DNA of 64,000 nt from assembly GCA_051294375.1 (NCBI GenBank), contig JBJCIZ010000239.1:863721-927720 (forward strand), given 5' to 3'. The notes beneath the pieces are model-generated. The model worked only from the letters and a program-made list of their open reading frames with translations, did not search any database and had not been told where the DNA came from. Position 1 is the stretch's first letter; each line of letters opens with the position of its first letter. Positions 22,952-33,481 of this stretch are shown here, one piece after another. This DNA comes from Paraspadella gotoi. Taxonomy: Eukaryota > Chaetognatha. Both the position numbers and the translations under genes were made by a program.

Positions 22952-23014
22952 TTATTTGACCCGCTTGACTTTTTCGTAATCGTCGTCGTCGGCCAAATAT
23001 CCTTCCTTGCCCTC
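22952..23014 (-). CDS. Putative C-terminal exon, acidic/Lys-rich
   Basis: Minus-strand 63-base exon: an AG (cctag) is followed by 20 codons reading EGKEGYLADDDDYEKVKRVK and a TAA. The codons are well formed and the tail is strongly charged. No partner exon is proven; a GC-rich open segment at 23590-23790 on the same strand could be upstream. Its position between the two SH3 exons of the I-BAR gene, on the same strand, is a caution about scaffold order or a nested gene. Confidence 0.35.
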   Translation of the reverse strand, partial: EGKEGYLADDDDYEKVKRVK

Positions 23015-23161
23015 CTAGGCTAGAATCGCGTCGAAGAGTCAAAAGGATCGTTTAATACGTCTCCAGTTAGATAGAGAGCGAGTGAGTCGAAACCATAGTC
23101 AGATAGAGACAGAGAGAGTTAGATGTCGGCGGAAGAACGAAGACGAGCGGAAGGGAGGGTG

Positions 23162-23290
23162 AGTTATGAACGAATTATGAACGAATTATGAGTGAGTTAT
23201 GAACGAGTTACGAACGAGTTATGAACGAGTTATGAACGAATTATGAACGAATTATGAACGAATTATGAACGAGTTATGAATCAGTTATGA
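23162..23290. repeat. 11-bp minisatellite, unit gaattatgaac
   Basis: About eleven copies of gaattatgaac/gagttatgaac/gagttacgaac in tandem. Confidence 0.88.
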
Positions 23291-23589
23291 AGGAAGGGAC
23301 TAAAGAATGATTGAAAAAATGAACGAAAGAATGAATGAAGGAATGAACGTACGAATGAAGGAGCAATGTCAAAAGAACGAATGTACCTATAAGGGACAAA
23401 ATAAACGAAAAAAATAATTAATAGACAAATTAACGAATGAATAAATAAAGGTATAAAAAGGAGAACAAATTTAAAAATGGAAAACTAGCGAATTAGTTTA
23501 AAAAAAAAGAAAAAAAAGAAAAGTAGGAACTAACGAAAAAAAAAAAGAACGATGGTACGAGCGAAGGAACGAAGCGAAGGAACGAAGCG

Positions 23590-23790
23590 AGCGAACGAAC
23601 TGCCACGCCCACTCTCGGCCCCACGGCCCCCGTCGCTCTCCAGGCTCGTCGCGACGCTTCGCCTCGACAACGACTCGCCCGTCGCGCTCCCGACCTCGAA
23701 TCTTTCGCCGAAGAGATTCGAGTCCGCACCAACTTTTCGTCCGATCCGAATTTGAGCAGGAGTCCGGAGAGGAGTCCGGACAGAGGGGAG
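23590..23790 (-). CDS. Possible exon, unassigned
   Basis: GC-rich 200-base segment open on both strands. On the minus strand one frame reads SNLFGERFEVGSATGESLS and continues Ser/Gly-rich. No clear domain, and splice sites are not certain. Listed because the composition matches the coding exons of the neighbourhood. Confidence 0.25.
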
Positions 23791-23876
23791 AGGGTAGGTC
23801 GGCCAGCCGCCTTTGTCCGTCTGAATAATTCCATCCATTTGTCGATATATTCGCAATTTAATCTTTTCATCCGTCC

Positions 23877-23877
23877 G

Positions 23878-23923
<46 letters not shown>

Positions 23924-23955
23924 ATCTATCTATCTATTATCTATCTATCAATTTA
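23877..23955. repeat. (TCTA)n tetranucleotide microsatellite
   Basis: About 18 copies of tcta/atct with two one-base slips. Confidence 0.93.
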
Positions 23956-24160
23956 TCAATATCATGACAACTTCCTTTATTCAACGCAAAAAAACCCCTG
24001 AAAATATCCATTATATTTATCAATTAAGAAATCCATCCATTTACAATCTCAATCCGTCTATCCGTCCAAAACATTCCAATGGTTTATCACCAATTCAGTC
24101 TATCAATCAGTATTTTCCTCTTCTTCTCCTTCATTCACTATTTATAAATATCTCTCCCAG

Positions 24161-24262
24161 ACATCCGACAGGCCGCGCCCGAACTTGGCCCCGCGACGCC
24201 GGTCTGGACCCGAACGCGCTTAACGAGCCACTGACAACGAGTCCAGGCGCTCAAGGAAGCGG
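24161..24262 (+). pseudogene. 11-mer repeat protein, first visible exon, copy C1 with indels
   Basis: Same exon as 29882-29980 but 102 instead of 99 bases because of extra bases (ggccgcg, gtccag, ggaagc), which break the frame. Treated as an error-bearing or allelic copy. Confidence 0.5.
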
Positions 24263-24409
24263 GTGAGACTCGGCCGGGCGGCATTGAGATTTTTTTAATT
24301 TTTTTTTTTTTAGTTACTCATTTTGATAATTATATATAATATTAGATATATATTAGATGGTAAAGTAGTCGCCATTGCATAAGTTCATAAGTTCACCCCC
24401 GCTTATTAA

Positions 24410-25030
24410 GTTAATCCAAACTTTGTCAATGGGTGGGTCAGAATTTGATTTGGGAACCTTTCCCAAATGAAACTTCATACATTTCTGAGAAACTTTTCAT
24501 GGACCAAAATTTTTTTAAAATGGCCAGAAGCATAGTAAATTAATTTTTAAATATTATTCATAGATGGGAAATGCCAAAAAAAAATTTTTTTGGCATTTTG
24601 TATTTTTTAAAAGGCAATTCAGATAGCTTATAAAAGATTTTTTCTACACAAAGTTATAATTTTTTTTTCAATATTTTGATGATAAGTGGGTCAAAATTGG
24701 GAAAAACCTGAAAAAATCATCCTCATCATCATCATCCGATAATTTAATAATTTTTGCTCATTTTTTAGTGACAAAAAACCAAATTTTAAAAGTTGTAATA
24801 TATTTTTTGCCTAACTTTTTGAGCTCTATCAGAATCAATTAAAAAAACTTAAAAAATATAAAAAAAATTTTTTTTACATTATATTAGCAAATAATAATTT
24901 TAATTAGCGAATTACTCATGGTTCGGAACATTTTTGCAAAAAAATATTTAACACAATAACTAATACCAATAATGGATTCGTTTAATCTGTTCCCATTAAA
25001 TTTGGAATTTGGTCGGCTACCGTATTATAG
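24410..25030. other. Insertion present only in block C1
   Basis: About 620 bases of AT-rich DNA with no counterpart in copy C2. No coding frame, terminal repeat or tRNA-like head seen. Could be a non-autonomous transposon or an intron length allele. Confidence 0.55.
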
Positions 25031-25209
25031 CATGACACCTTCATTGAGTAAAGGCCATTTAATAAAATAAGCTGTCTTGTCACCCCTACTTTGGACAGAT
25101 GGACATTGGGACAATGGACATTACTTATTATTTATTCACAGGGAAATGAAGACTCATAAAAATGTGTTTAGAAACTTCATTTAGTTTTCAACACATTATG
25201 ATTAATAAA

Positions 25210-25210
<1 letters not shown>

Positions 25211-25286
<76 letters not shown>

Positions 25287-25292
25287 CTCTCT
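25211..25292. repeat. (CT)n tract forming a 3' splice-site pyrimidine tract
   Basis: The CT run ends ctaacag, the acceptor of the 11-mer repeat exon. The copy 2 counterpart is 30565-30603. Confidence 0.9.
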
Positions 25293-25297
25293 AACAG

Positions 25298-25690
25298 CCA
25301 ACGAGCGGCGACGAGCGCGCTCGCAAGGCGGCGAGCGCGTCGGCGCCGCTTTGCGCGATCAATCAAAAGAGCCGGCCGCCAGCATCATACGCGATCGGTA
25401 TCGAACAGCGCCGGTCGGGCGGATCTGGCACGCCTCGGCGACGCCGGCCGCGCGATTCGTCGATCATCGGAGCGCGCCGGTCGGGCCGTGGCGAGCGCCT
25501 CGGGCGGCGCTGGCCACGCCGTTTACGCGAAGCCTCGCGCAGCGCGGGAAGGTCGGTGGGAGCGCGTCGCGTTAGCGCGGGGCGGAAATTGCGCGGCGCA
25601 TCGAGAGACGCGGGGAGAGCGGCTGGGAAGAAGACGAAGAAGGCTGGCACGAGAAATGAGGGGAGAAAACGAAGGCGGTCGGGAGGAGAG
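25298..25690 (+). pseudogene. 11-mer repeat exon, copy C1 with indels
   Basis: Same exon as 30604-30988 with about ten single-base changes in length; the frame is lost several times. The repeat pattern is still visible when frames are followed piecewise. Confidence 0.6.
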
Positions 25691-25885
25691 GTGTGATTGG
25701 TGCTTGCTCCGTGCTTGGATAAATGCTTGTTTTAGATGAGTGGACTCATGAAAAAAAGCTCGTTTAGAGATATGGGGTGATTATTGGCGAATGCTCGGAG
25801 GTTTGATGGTTTGGAAGAAGATTGTGGGTTAGAAGATTGCTGGATGCCTCGGTAAGATAGGGTTAAATAGACGATTTTGTCGTCG

Positions 25886-26215
25886 GGCATTGCCAAAGTT
25901 CACCCCGCCTATAAGGCATGACACTTTTCGTGTGACCCGGTGCTCATTGGACCACTAAGGTACCGGGTTCAATCCCAACCAGTGCCCTACCCTGCGGGAA
26001 AGCTGAGACGGCCGTAAACCGCCTTGGGGGCGGTTGAAAAACCCCACGCCTGGTTCCAAGCCCAGGACCCGTTCCATTGCTGCTGAGGGTGGCAAATTGG
26101 GCAAAGAAGTAGAATAAGTTTGAATTTTTCTATGACGCTGAAGAAGGCCTTGTGGACTAAAGCCGAAACATGTACGTCCTTATGTACTAATAAAATCGTT
26201 GTTGCAAATAAACTC
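25886..26215 (+). mobile_element. tRNA-derived SINE, long-tail subtype (C1)
   Basis: Head with gtgacccggtgctcattg and box B-like taccgggttcaatccc, body with acggccgtaaaccgccttgg and cctggttccaagcccagg, then a tail (gacgctgaagaaggcc, aagccgaaacatgtacgtcc) not present in the short subtype. Lies in the intron after the 11-mer repeat exon; the C2 copy is at 31177-31510. Confidence 0.7.
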
Positions 26216-26418
26216 AAACTTATTTCTACTAATCAAAACACAACGAATTGAAAGGAAATTCGCTATGCTAATACTCAATATTTAAATTGAATTTTTAACA
26301 AAGAATGTTAAATCAAATTTTGTTTAGATTTCTCCATAAAATAAATCATTTCCGTTTCAAATACATAAATGAATACAATAATAATAATATATAAGATAAC
26401 TAATATAATTTTTCTCAG

Positions 26419-26832
26419 TCCGCCGCAAATCCAAAGAACTCGGCGCCGCTAATCGCCCTCCCGCTCCGCGTCGGCGATGTCCGCGCCGGGGCGCGCTGGC
26501 CTTCGGCGCTCGCTGGCGCCAACGCGGCGATGCGCGAATCGATAACGAACGAACCCGGCGCGACTGTGGCGGCCGCCTCGAACGGCGACGAAGCGTCGGA
26601 TGCGACTAGCGTTCGAAGAATCGGCGCGCCGCGGCGTCGGCGGCGTCTCGGCTTCGGGCCGAGATCGGGCGCTGAGGGCGCGTCTCGTCTCAAGACGTGC
26701 GCGTCAAAGTGAGAACGTCCAAGTGAGGGATGGGAGCGAGGTTGGAAGCTTGGAGACCGAGATGCGTTGAGACCGGAATTGGAGGAGAGGGGATCAGGAA
26801 GAGTCGAGGAGGCATAAGAGGAGGTGGACCAG
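26419..26832 (+). pseudogene. Basic Ala/Arg-rich exon, copy C1 with indels
   Basis: Counterpart of 31717-32107 with many single-base differences; not translatable in one frame. Confidence 0.55.
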
Positions 26833-28268
26833 GTCAGTAGGAAGAGGGGGCTCGGAGACTCGGTTGCTCTAGAAGTTTACTTTTCGACGGTCGGTCGCTC
26901 GATCGGTCTGTCCCAGCTTCCGTTGAAAATGCTCATAACTTGCCTATCAGTCGGTTGCTCATTTGTTAAGACAGGGAAAAAATTCAAATATAAGGGACTG
27001 GCAGCGACGCCTTCGGAACTCAAAAAGACTATAAAAGAATAAAAGACGATATTCCGATGCATGTACGCGTGGTTAACACACGGGCCTAAAGTAGTGCCAC
27101 ACTTGGATGGACCGATCTTGTTTATTTAGTCTTAGCCCTTATGGGCAGATTCGACTCTATAAAATCCACTTTGGGCCTTGTCTCTCTGGTCGCCCCCCAG
27201 TAATTTGGTCCGGTTCAGTCACTTATATCATTTTAAACACATCGATTATGATAAATTATGGCAAAAAAAAAAAAAATTGATGTCCGTCCGGGTCCGGTCC
27301 ATCCATCCGTCCCACTTAGCATTACTCTCCAATTACTCTGTGAACGGATAGAATGGATTGAGATGAAATTTGTATTAGCGGGTAGAAAAGTGTGTGCTGA
27401 AGCAGGATGTTAAAGTTTCTTACTGGAATCGTGCGAGTGGAAATTAGTTTAAATGGGAAAAAAACGGAAATCATATTACTTGAATTCGTTTACTTATAAT
27501 TTACTTTTATTATTCCAATTATTGATAATTGGATGGAATGATTCAATGACACTTTCTCGTGCGTAGGAAAAGGAAAGTCATGTGGATTGAACTGGACAGT
27601 TACAAGTTTCGGTCTTTTAGTGGAAAAGTTTCATAAATGGGATAAAAAACAAAGGTCACATTATTGAAGTCTTTTTGAATTTTAAAGTTTCTCTCTCCTC
27701 TCTCTCCCCTTCTTACTCTTCTCTCTCTCTCTCTCTCTTCTCTCTCTCCTCTCTCCATTAAAATGTGTTAATTAGCTGATTGATGATTGATGAATGATTG
27801 ATTGATCTATTCTTTTATTGATTTATACAGTTTGTAATTTCTTTCGTTTTCGTTATTATCGATAAGTTTTTTTTTATTATTTAAAAACAACTGTAAGAGT
27901 TGAAACAAAAAAAAAAAACTTTACATCTACAAATTGATTTATTATAAAATGTTAAATTTAATTAGCTTAGATATGTGATATCTTTATCGCATTATATCCT
28001 TTGAACCGTTCCTACATTAATTATCTGGCAGCACCAGTAGATTTATAAAGTTATAAAATTCTGCTCTCCCAACACCACCGAGTGAAACCAGAGCTCTAGG
28101 ATATTAAACCTGATAAAATTTCTAGAAGCCGTGACGATTATTTACATAGTTTAACATCAAAATTATATTATGAATTGGTACAACAATATATATAATATTA
28201 TATTATTGAAAATTTGAAAATTACTCTCTTTCACTATTTCTATTTTCCTTATATTATTACTTAATATG
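26833..28268. other. Intronic or intergenic DNA of block C1 with a dispersed repeat
   Basis: Contains a repeat of about 500 bases (27120-27660) with gcagattcgactctataaaatccacttt and atgtccgtccg-type motifs, which recurs at 32400-32940 and, diverged, at 35600-35890 and 40710-40990. Short CT runs near 27690-27760. No gene seen. Confidence 0.55.
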
Positions 28269-29255
28269 CTATAGGAACAGTGACATATTTAACATCTTCG
28301 GTTTTTTTCCGATTTTTCGTTTCTGCCCTTTTCGTCGTCGACCGCCATCTTTGTCGTCCTTTTCCTCCTCTTCGTCCCCCTTCCGCGCGGCGGCGACGTT
28401 TGACGCCCGCAGATCAGCGGCCCATGAACGCCAAACGACGCCGCGAACCACGAGCGCCTCCGGCCTCGGATTCGAAGGTCCGAGGAACGAGGCAGACCGA
28501 AGACCTCGACTTGATAAAAATAGAACAAGATCCGCACCCGAGCCTAGGCCCCGACTAACAGGAGGAAGGAGTGACGACGAGCGGCGACGGAGGCTCGTCC
28601 CAGCCACGCCCACCATCCACACGTGCGCTGGTGACCGATAGAGGAGGAGCGCATCGACGGCGACGAAGTTACGAGGATGCGGAAGAGCGAAGGCAGCGGC
28701 GCGAAAGAAAATATCGGAGAAAGAAGATGACGCGACGCAAGAAACCAGCGTCCATGCGAGGCGACAATTTCGACACGAGGGACGGTCTTGTCGTTACGTC
28801 GATGGGCGAGGCAGTGACCGACGGGTGCGGGTTCATTCGTGGCATCCTGAGAGATGGAGAGACGGTGACCGCTCGCCGGACGGGTGTCACGCCACGAATT
28901 CAGCGGTGGCGAACCGTCGAAAGCTCCTTTTCCGCCCGACTGCGCCTCGTTTCTTCCGCGAGAGGTAAATCAAGGCCGTATAAGCGCTCAACACTGCATA
29001 ATAATCTGAAAAGGAAACAGAGCGACGCTTCCGAAGAGGCGAGCTCTCGTTCTCCGCAAACGCTGCCAAAGAGGCTGTCGAGATTTCGACGGAGAGCAGG
29101 ACGGCGACGACTCGGAGGGTGAAGCGGCAGAGGCGGGCGAGGATCGGGCCGCCGCCGCAGCGTCGTCGCGGGGGCGCTGCGGCTGGACTCCAAAAAAGAA
29201 GACGAAGACGGCGAGGAGTAGGACAGCAGCGCCTTGGTTGTCGCGTCGGTGGCTC
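28269..29255 (-). pseudogene. Four-helix membrane protein, frame-broken copy C1
   Basis: Counterpart of 33482-34436. Frameshifts every 100-200 bases from single-base indels; the C2 copy is continuous. Confidence 0.6.
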
Positions 29256-29289
29256 TGTTACCGTTAATGAATTAAATATATATAAATTA

Positions 29290-29316
29290 GTTAGTTAGTT
29301 AGTTAGTTAAAAGTTG
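29290..29316. repeat. (TTAG)n short tandem repeat
   Basis: Six copies of ttag; also at 34468-34492 in copy C2. Confidence 0.85.
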
Positions 29317-29594
29317 TTTCATTCATCGAAGATTACTAATGATACGCCGAGACACTGAGTAATTTTTTTTTCATTCTGAATAAATATTATGGCGTTAAAC
29401 TTATCGTTTAATCCCTGGCTTGTTATTTATATATTTTTTATGAATTTTAATATCTTGAAAGGATTCTACAATTTTTGGAGAAAAAAAATTGATATTTGCG
29501 GTATTGGTAATTAAATAACAACTTAACTAATTTAATCGGAAAAATTACTAATTTGGATTCATTTCTATGAAATTGGTACAACCAATATAAAAAT

Positions 29595-29692
29595 TATCCA
29601 TTCATTAATAAATAAGCTATCTTGCCCCTGACTTTGGACAGGCTTTTGGTGGTTTAAGGCTCCATCACTCTTACAAGATAATGACATAGCAG
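29595..29692. repeat. Dispersed repeat with ctgactttggacaggctttgg
   Basis: The motif series aataagctatcttgcccctg, actttggacaggcttt and taaggcctccatcactctta occurs here, at 34775-34870 and, outside block C, at 63200-63290. Partial matches at 25055-25110 and 30145-30195. A family of interspersed elements; type unknown. Confidence 0.7.
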
Positions 29693-29717
29693 NNNNNNNN
29701 NNNNNNNNNNNNNNNNN
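29693..29717. other. Assembly gap, 25 N
   Basis: Junction between block C copies 1 and 2. Confidence 0.98.
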
Positions 29718-29881
29718 CCTGAAATATCCATATATTTTTATCAATTTAAAAAATCCATCCATTGACATCTCAATCCGTCTATCCGTCCAAAACATCCAAT
29801 GGTTTATCAACCAATTCAGTCTTATCAATCAGTATTTTCTCTTCTTCTCCTTCATTCACTATTTATAAATATCTCTCCCAG

Positions 29882-29980
29882 ACATCCGACAGCCGCGCCC
29901 GAACTTGGCCCCGCGACGCCGGTCTGGACCCGAACGCGCTTAACGAGCCACTGACAACGAGCCAGGCGCTCAAGGAGCGG
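29882..29980 (+). CDS. 11-mer repeat protein, upstream exon
   Basis: 99-base exon, tctcccag acceptor and gtgaga donor, phase 0 at both ends. Encodes TSDSRARTWPRDAGLDPNAL then NEPLTTSQALKER. No known domain. The next exon in the same phase is at 30604. Earlier exons and the start codon are not identified. Confidence 0.6.
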
Positions 29981-30069
29981 GTGAGACTCGGCGGGCGGCA
30001 AAGAGATTTTTTAAATCATGTTTTAGTTACTCATTTTGATAAGTATACTTTATAAGATAGGTAAAGTAT

Positions 30070-30155
30070 TCGGCCATTGCATAAGTTCAACCCGCCTATA
30101 AGCATGACACCTTCAGCCGGTGGCTCAATGAGGAAAAACCATTATCCATTAATTT
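30070..30155 (+). mobile_element. Truncated SINE head
   Basis: cgcctataagcatgacacc followed by cagccggtggctcaatgag, the start of the SINE family, with the rest missing. Also traceable in C1 near 24365-24400 and 25030-25060. Confidence 0.5.
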
Positions 30156-30260
30156 AATAAATAAGCTGTCTTGTCACCCCTAACTTTGGACAATGGACAT
30201 ACTATATTATTTATTCATAAAATGTGTTAGAAAACTTCATTTAAGTTTTCGAACACATTT

Positions 30261-30542
30261 GTGGATAAGGCGATACGTGGGCTGAAGATGACTGTCCGTA
30301 ACTTCTATAACCCCCTCTAGCAGCCATGGAACGGGTCCCTGGGCTTGGAACCAGGCTTGAGGGTTTGCCATGCCCCCAAGGCGGCTTACGGCCGTCCTCA
30401 CGCTTCCCGCAGGGTAGGTACCGGGTTGGGCTTGAACCCGGTACCTAGTGGTCATGAGCTGATGGCTTTACTCAATGAGCCACCGGGTCACAACTGAAAG
30501 TGTCATGATTCTAGGCGGGGTGAACCTAGGCAATGCCCGACT
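30261..30542 (-). mobile_element. tRNA-derived SINE, insertion with target-site duplication
   Basis: A 282-bp element on the minus strand, flanked by direct repeats acacattt at 30253-30260 and 30543-30550. In C1 the same place reads ttttcaacacattatgatt with a single acacatt (25191-25197), an empty site. The head contains ccggtggctcattgagtaaa and taccgggttcaagccc, close to RNA polymerase III box A and box B; the 3' end is cgccttatccacaa. It sits in the intron between two exons of the 11-mer repeat gene. Confidence 0.88.
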
Positions 30543-30562
30543 ACACATTTTATGATTAATAA

Positions 30563-30564
<2 letters not shown>

Positions 30565-30599
<35 letters not shown>

Positions 30600-30603
30600 A
30601 CAG
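30565..30603. repeat. (CT)n run ending in a splice acceptor
   Basis: CT repeat leads directly into taacag before the exon at 30604. Confidence 0.9.
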
Positions 30604-30988
30604 ACCAACCGAGCGGCAAAGCGCGCTCGCAAGGCCGGCGAGCGCGTCGGCGCCGCTTTGCGCGATCGATCAAAGAGCGCCGCCAGCATCATACGCGATC
30701 GTTCGAACAGCGCCGGTCGGGCGGTCTGGCACGCCTCGGCCGACGCCGGCCGCGCTATTCGTCGATCATCGGAGCGCGCCGGTCGGGCCGTGGCGAGCGC
30801 CTCGGGCGGCGCTGGCCACGCCGTACGCGAAGCCTCGCGCAGCGCGGGAAGGTCGGTGGGGAGCGCGTCGCGTAGCGCGGGGCGGAAATTGCGCGGCGCA
30901 TCGAGAGACGCGGGGAGAGCGGCTGGGAAGAAGACGAAGAAGGCTGGAACGAGAATGAGGGAGAAAACGAAGGCGGTCGGGAGGAGAG
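30604..30988 (+). CDS. Basic protein with tandem 11-residue repeats
   Basis: 385-base exon, phase 0 in and phase 1 out, encoding 128 residues. From residue 37 it has eight consecutive 11-residue units with consensus AGRAVxxASxx, among them AGRAVWHASAD, AGRAIRRSSER, AGRSVGSASRS and AGRKLRGASRD. Position 5 is always aliphatic (V/I/L/M/A), positions 1-2 are always Ala-Gly, position 9 is always Ser/Thr. Residues 1-36 show the same period in decayed form. A period of 11 with one hydrophobic stripe is typical of LEA, synuclein and perilipin type helices that lie on membranes or lipid droplets; this one is strongly Arg-rich. I do not recognise the family and the comparison is structural only. Preceded by a (CT)n pyrimidine tract. 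Confidence 0.72.
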
Positions 30989-31176
30989 GTGTGATTGGTG
31001 CTTGCTTCCGTGCTTGGATAAATGCTTGTTGAGATGAGTGACTCATGAAAAAAAGCTCGTTAGAGAGATGGGGTGATTATTGGCGAATGCTCGGAGGTTT
31101 GATGGGTTGGGAGAAGATTGTGGTAGAAGATTGCTGGGATGCCTCGGTAAGATAGGGTTAAATAGACGAATTTTGT

Positions 31177-31510
31177 CGTCGGGCATTGCCAAAGTTCACC
31201 CCGCCTATAAGCATGACACTTTCAGTTGTGACCCGGTTGCTCATTGACCACTAAGTACCGGGTTCAATCCCAACCAGGTGCCTATCCCGCGGGAAGCGTG
31301 AGGACGGCCGTAAACCGCCTTGGGGGCGTTGAAAAACCCCACGCCTGGTTCCAAGCCCAGGACCCGTTCCATTGCTGCTGAGGTGGGCAAATTGGGCAAA
31401 GAAAGTAAAATAAGTTTGAATTTTTCTATGACGCTGAAGAAGGCTCTTGTGACTAAAGCCCGAAACATGTACGTCCTTAGTACTAATAAATCGTTGTTGC
31501 AAATAAACTC
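31177..31510 (+). mobile_element. tRNA-derived SINE, long-tail subtype (C2)
   Basis: Same as the element at 25886-26215: head ttgtgacccggttgctcatt, box B-like taccgggttcaatccc, body ggacggccgtaaaccgcctt, tail with aagcccgaaacatgtacg. Present in both C copies, so older than the short-tail insertion. Confidence 0.7.
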
Positions 31511-31716
31511 AAACTTATTTAACTATCTAATCCAAAACACAACGAATTGAAAGGAAATTCGCTATGCTAATACTCAATATTTTAAATTGAATTTTAAACG
31601 AAAGAATGTTAAATCAAATTTTGTTTAGATTTCTCCAATAAAAAAATCATTTCCGTTCAAAATAAATAAATGAATACAATAATAATAAATATAAATAACT
31701 AAATAATTTTTCTCAG

Positions 31717-32107
31717 TCCGCCGCAAATCCAAAGAACTCGGCGCCGCTATCCGCTCCCGCTCCGCGTCGGCGATGTCCCGCGCCGGGGCGGCGCTGGCCT
31801 CGGCGGCTCGCGGCGCCAAACGCGGGATGGCGCGATCGAACGAACGGACCCGGCGCGACGTGGCGGCCGCCTCGGCGGCGACGAAGCGTCGGATGCGGCG
31901 TTCGAGAGAATCGGCGCGCCGCGGCGTCGGCGCCGTCTCGGCTCGGGCGAGATCGGCGCTGAGGCGCGCTCGTCTCAAGACGCGCGTCAAAGTGGAGAAC
32001 GTCAAGTTGAGGATGGAGCGAGGATGGAAGCGGAGACCGAGATGCGTGAGACCGGAATTGGAGGAGGAGGAGGAGGAAGAGGAGGAGGCGAAGAGGAGGT
32101 GGACCAG
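31717..32107 (+). CDS. Basic Ala/Arg-rich exon, continuation of the 11-mer protein
   Basis: 391-base exon between ttttctcag and gtcagt, phase 1 in (TC completes a codon started at 30988) and phase 2 out. Begins RRKSKELGAAIRSRSASAM; a weaker 11-residue period continues (Ala/Ser/Arg) for about 85 residues, followed by KTRVKVENVKLRMERGWKRR and an acidic run of nine Glu before KRRWTR. The switch from strongly basic to acidic suggests a linker. The phase-2 end fits the first exon of the BAR gene at 41868 (AG + C), so this may be the N-terminal part of that protein. A downstream acceptor (gtttcgtag, 32164) is an alternative and would end the protein within 30 residues. Confidence 0.62.
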
Positions 32108-33481
32108 GTCAGTAGAAGAGGGGAGGCTCGGAGACTCGGCTTGTTTCTTTGTTTCTTTGTTTCGTAGAAGAGGGAGGCTAGAATGTTACTATTGCGACGG
32201 TCGGTCGCTCGATCGGTCTGTCCCGCTTCCGTTGAAACTGCTCATAACTCGCCTATAGTCGGTTGCTCATTTGTTAAGACAGGAAAAAAACTTCAAATAT
32301 GAGGGACTGCGAGCGACGCCTTCGGGAAATCAAAAAAACTATAAAGAATAAAAGACTGAATTCCGATGCAGTGCGCGTCGTAAACACACGGGCTAAAAAA
32401 GTCACATTGGATGGACCGATCTTGTTTATTTATTCTTAGCCTATGGCAGATTTCGACTCTATAATCCACTTTGCCTCTCTCTGGTCGCCCCCCAAATTTG
32501 GTCGGTCAGTCACTTATATCATTTTAAAACATCGAATTATGATAAATTATGCAAAAAAAAAAAATGATGTTCGTCGTCCATCCATCCGTCCCCACTTAGC
32601 ATTAATCTCCAATTACTCGTGAACGGATAGATGGATTGAGATGAAATTTTGTATGCGGGTAGAAAAGTGTGTGCTGAAGCAGGATGTAAAGTTTCTACGG
32701 AATCGTGCGAGTGGAAATTAGTTTAAATGGAAAAAACGAAAGTCATATTGACTTGAATTCGTTTACTTATATTTACTTATTATTATTCCAATTATTGATA
32801 ATTGGATGGATGGATTCAGATGACATTCTGTGCGTAGAAAAGAAAGTATGTGATTGAGCTGAAAGTAAAGTTTCGTCTTACTCTTAGTGGAAAAGATTTT
32901 AAATGGATAAAAACAAAGGTCACATTTATCTGAAGTCGTTTTGAATTTTAAAGTTTCTCTCTCTCTCTCTCTCTTTCTCAGATTAAATGTTTAATTAGCT
33001 GATTGATTATTTGATTGAATGATTGATTGATCTATTCTTTTATTGATTTATTACAGTGTAATTTCTTTTGTTTCGTTGTTATCGATAAGTTTTTTTATTA
33101 TTTAAAAACAACTGTAAGAGTTGAAACAAAAAAAAAAACTTTACATCTAAAATTGATTTATTATAAAATGTTAAATTTTATTAGCTTAGAATAGTTGTAT
33201 CTTATCGCATTATAATCCTTGAACCTTCCTACATAATTATCTGGCAGCACCCAGTAGATTATAAAGTTATAAAGATTCCTGACTCTCCCAACACCACCGA
33301 GTGAACCAGAGCTTCTAGGATATTAAACCCTAGATAAAATTCTAGAACCGTGACATATTTACATATTTAACATCATAATATTATATTATGAAATTGGTAC
33401 AACCAATATATATAATATTATATTATGAAAATTTGAAAATTACTTCTTTCACTATTTTCTATTTATATTATTACTTAAATG
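32108..33481. other. Intron or intergenic DNA of block C2
   Basis: AT-rich DNA with the dispersed repeat (32400-32940), a (CT)n run at 32955-32980 and gattgatt repeats near 32998-33050. No gene found. Confidence 0.5.

Larger units (their letters stand above)
22700..23530. other. Mostly non-coding stretch with a terminal exon and minisatellite
   Basis: Contains an A-rich edge after the gap, gtcgtc repeats (22880-22950), the small minus-strand exon at 22952-23014 and an 11-bp minisatellite (23162-23290). Confidence 0.5.
23996..29692. repeat. Block C, copy 1
   Basis: Matches 29718-34876. Starts cctgaaaatatcc (copy 2: cctgaaatatcc) and ends catcactcttacaagataatgacatagcag, which is intact in copy 2. 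It lacks the SINE found in copy 2 at 30261-30542 and has about 620 bases of extra AT-rich DNA (about 24410-25030). Those are whole-event differences, as expected for two haplotypes. Confidence 0.82.

Noticed and set aside
32164-32258. A short terminal exon (RLECYYCDGRSLDRS...) for the 11-mer gene
   Set aside because: An acceptor is possible, but the sequence overlaps a region repeated as non-coding DNA, and the phase fit to 41868 offers a better continuation. Kept only as an alternative in the exon entry.
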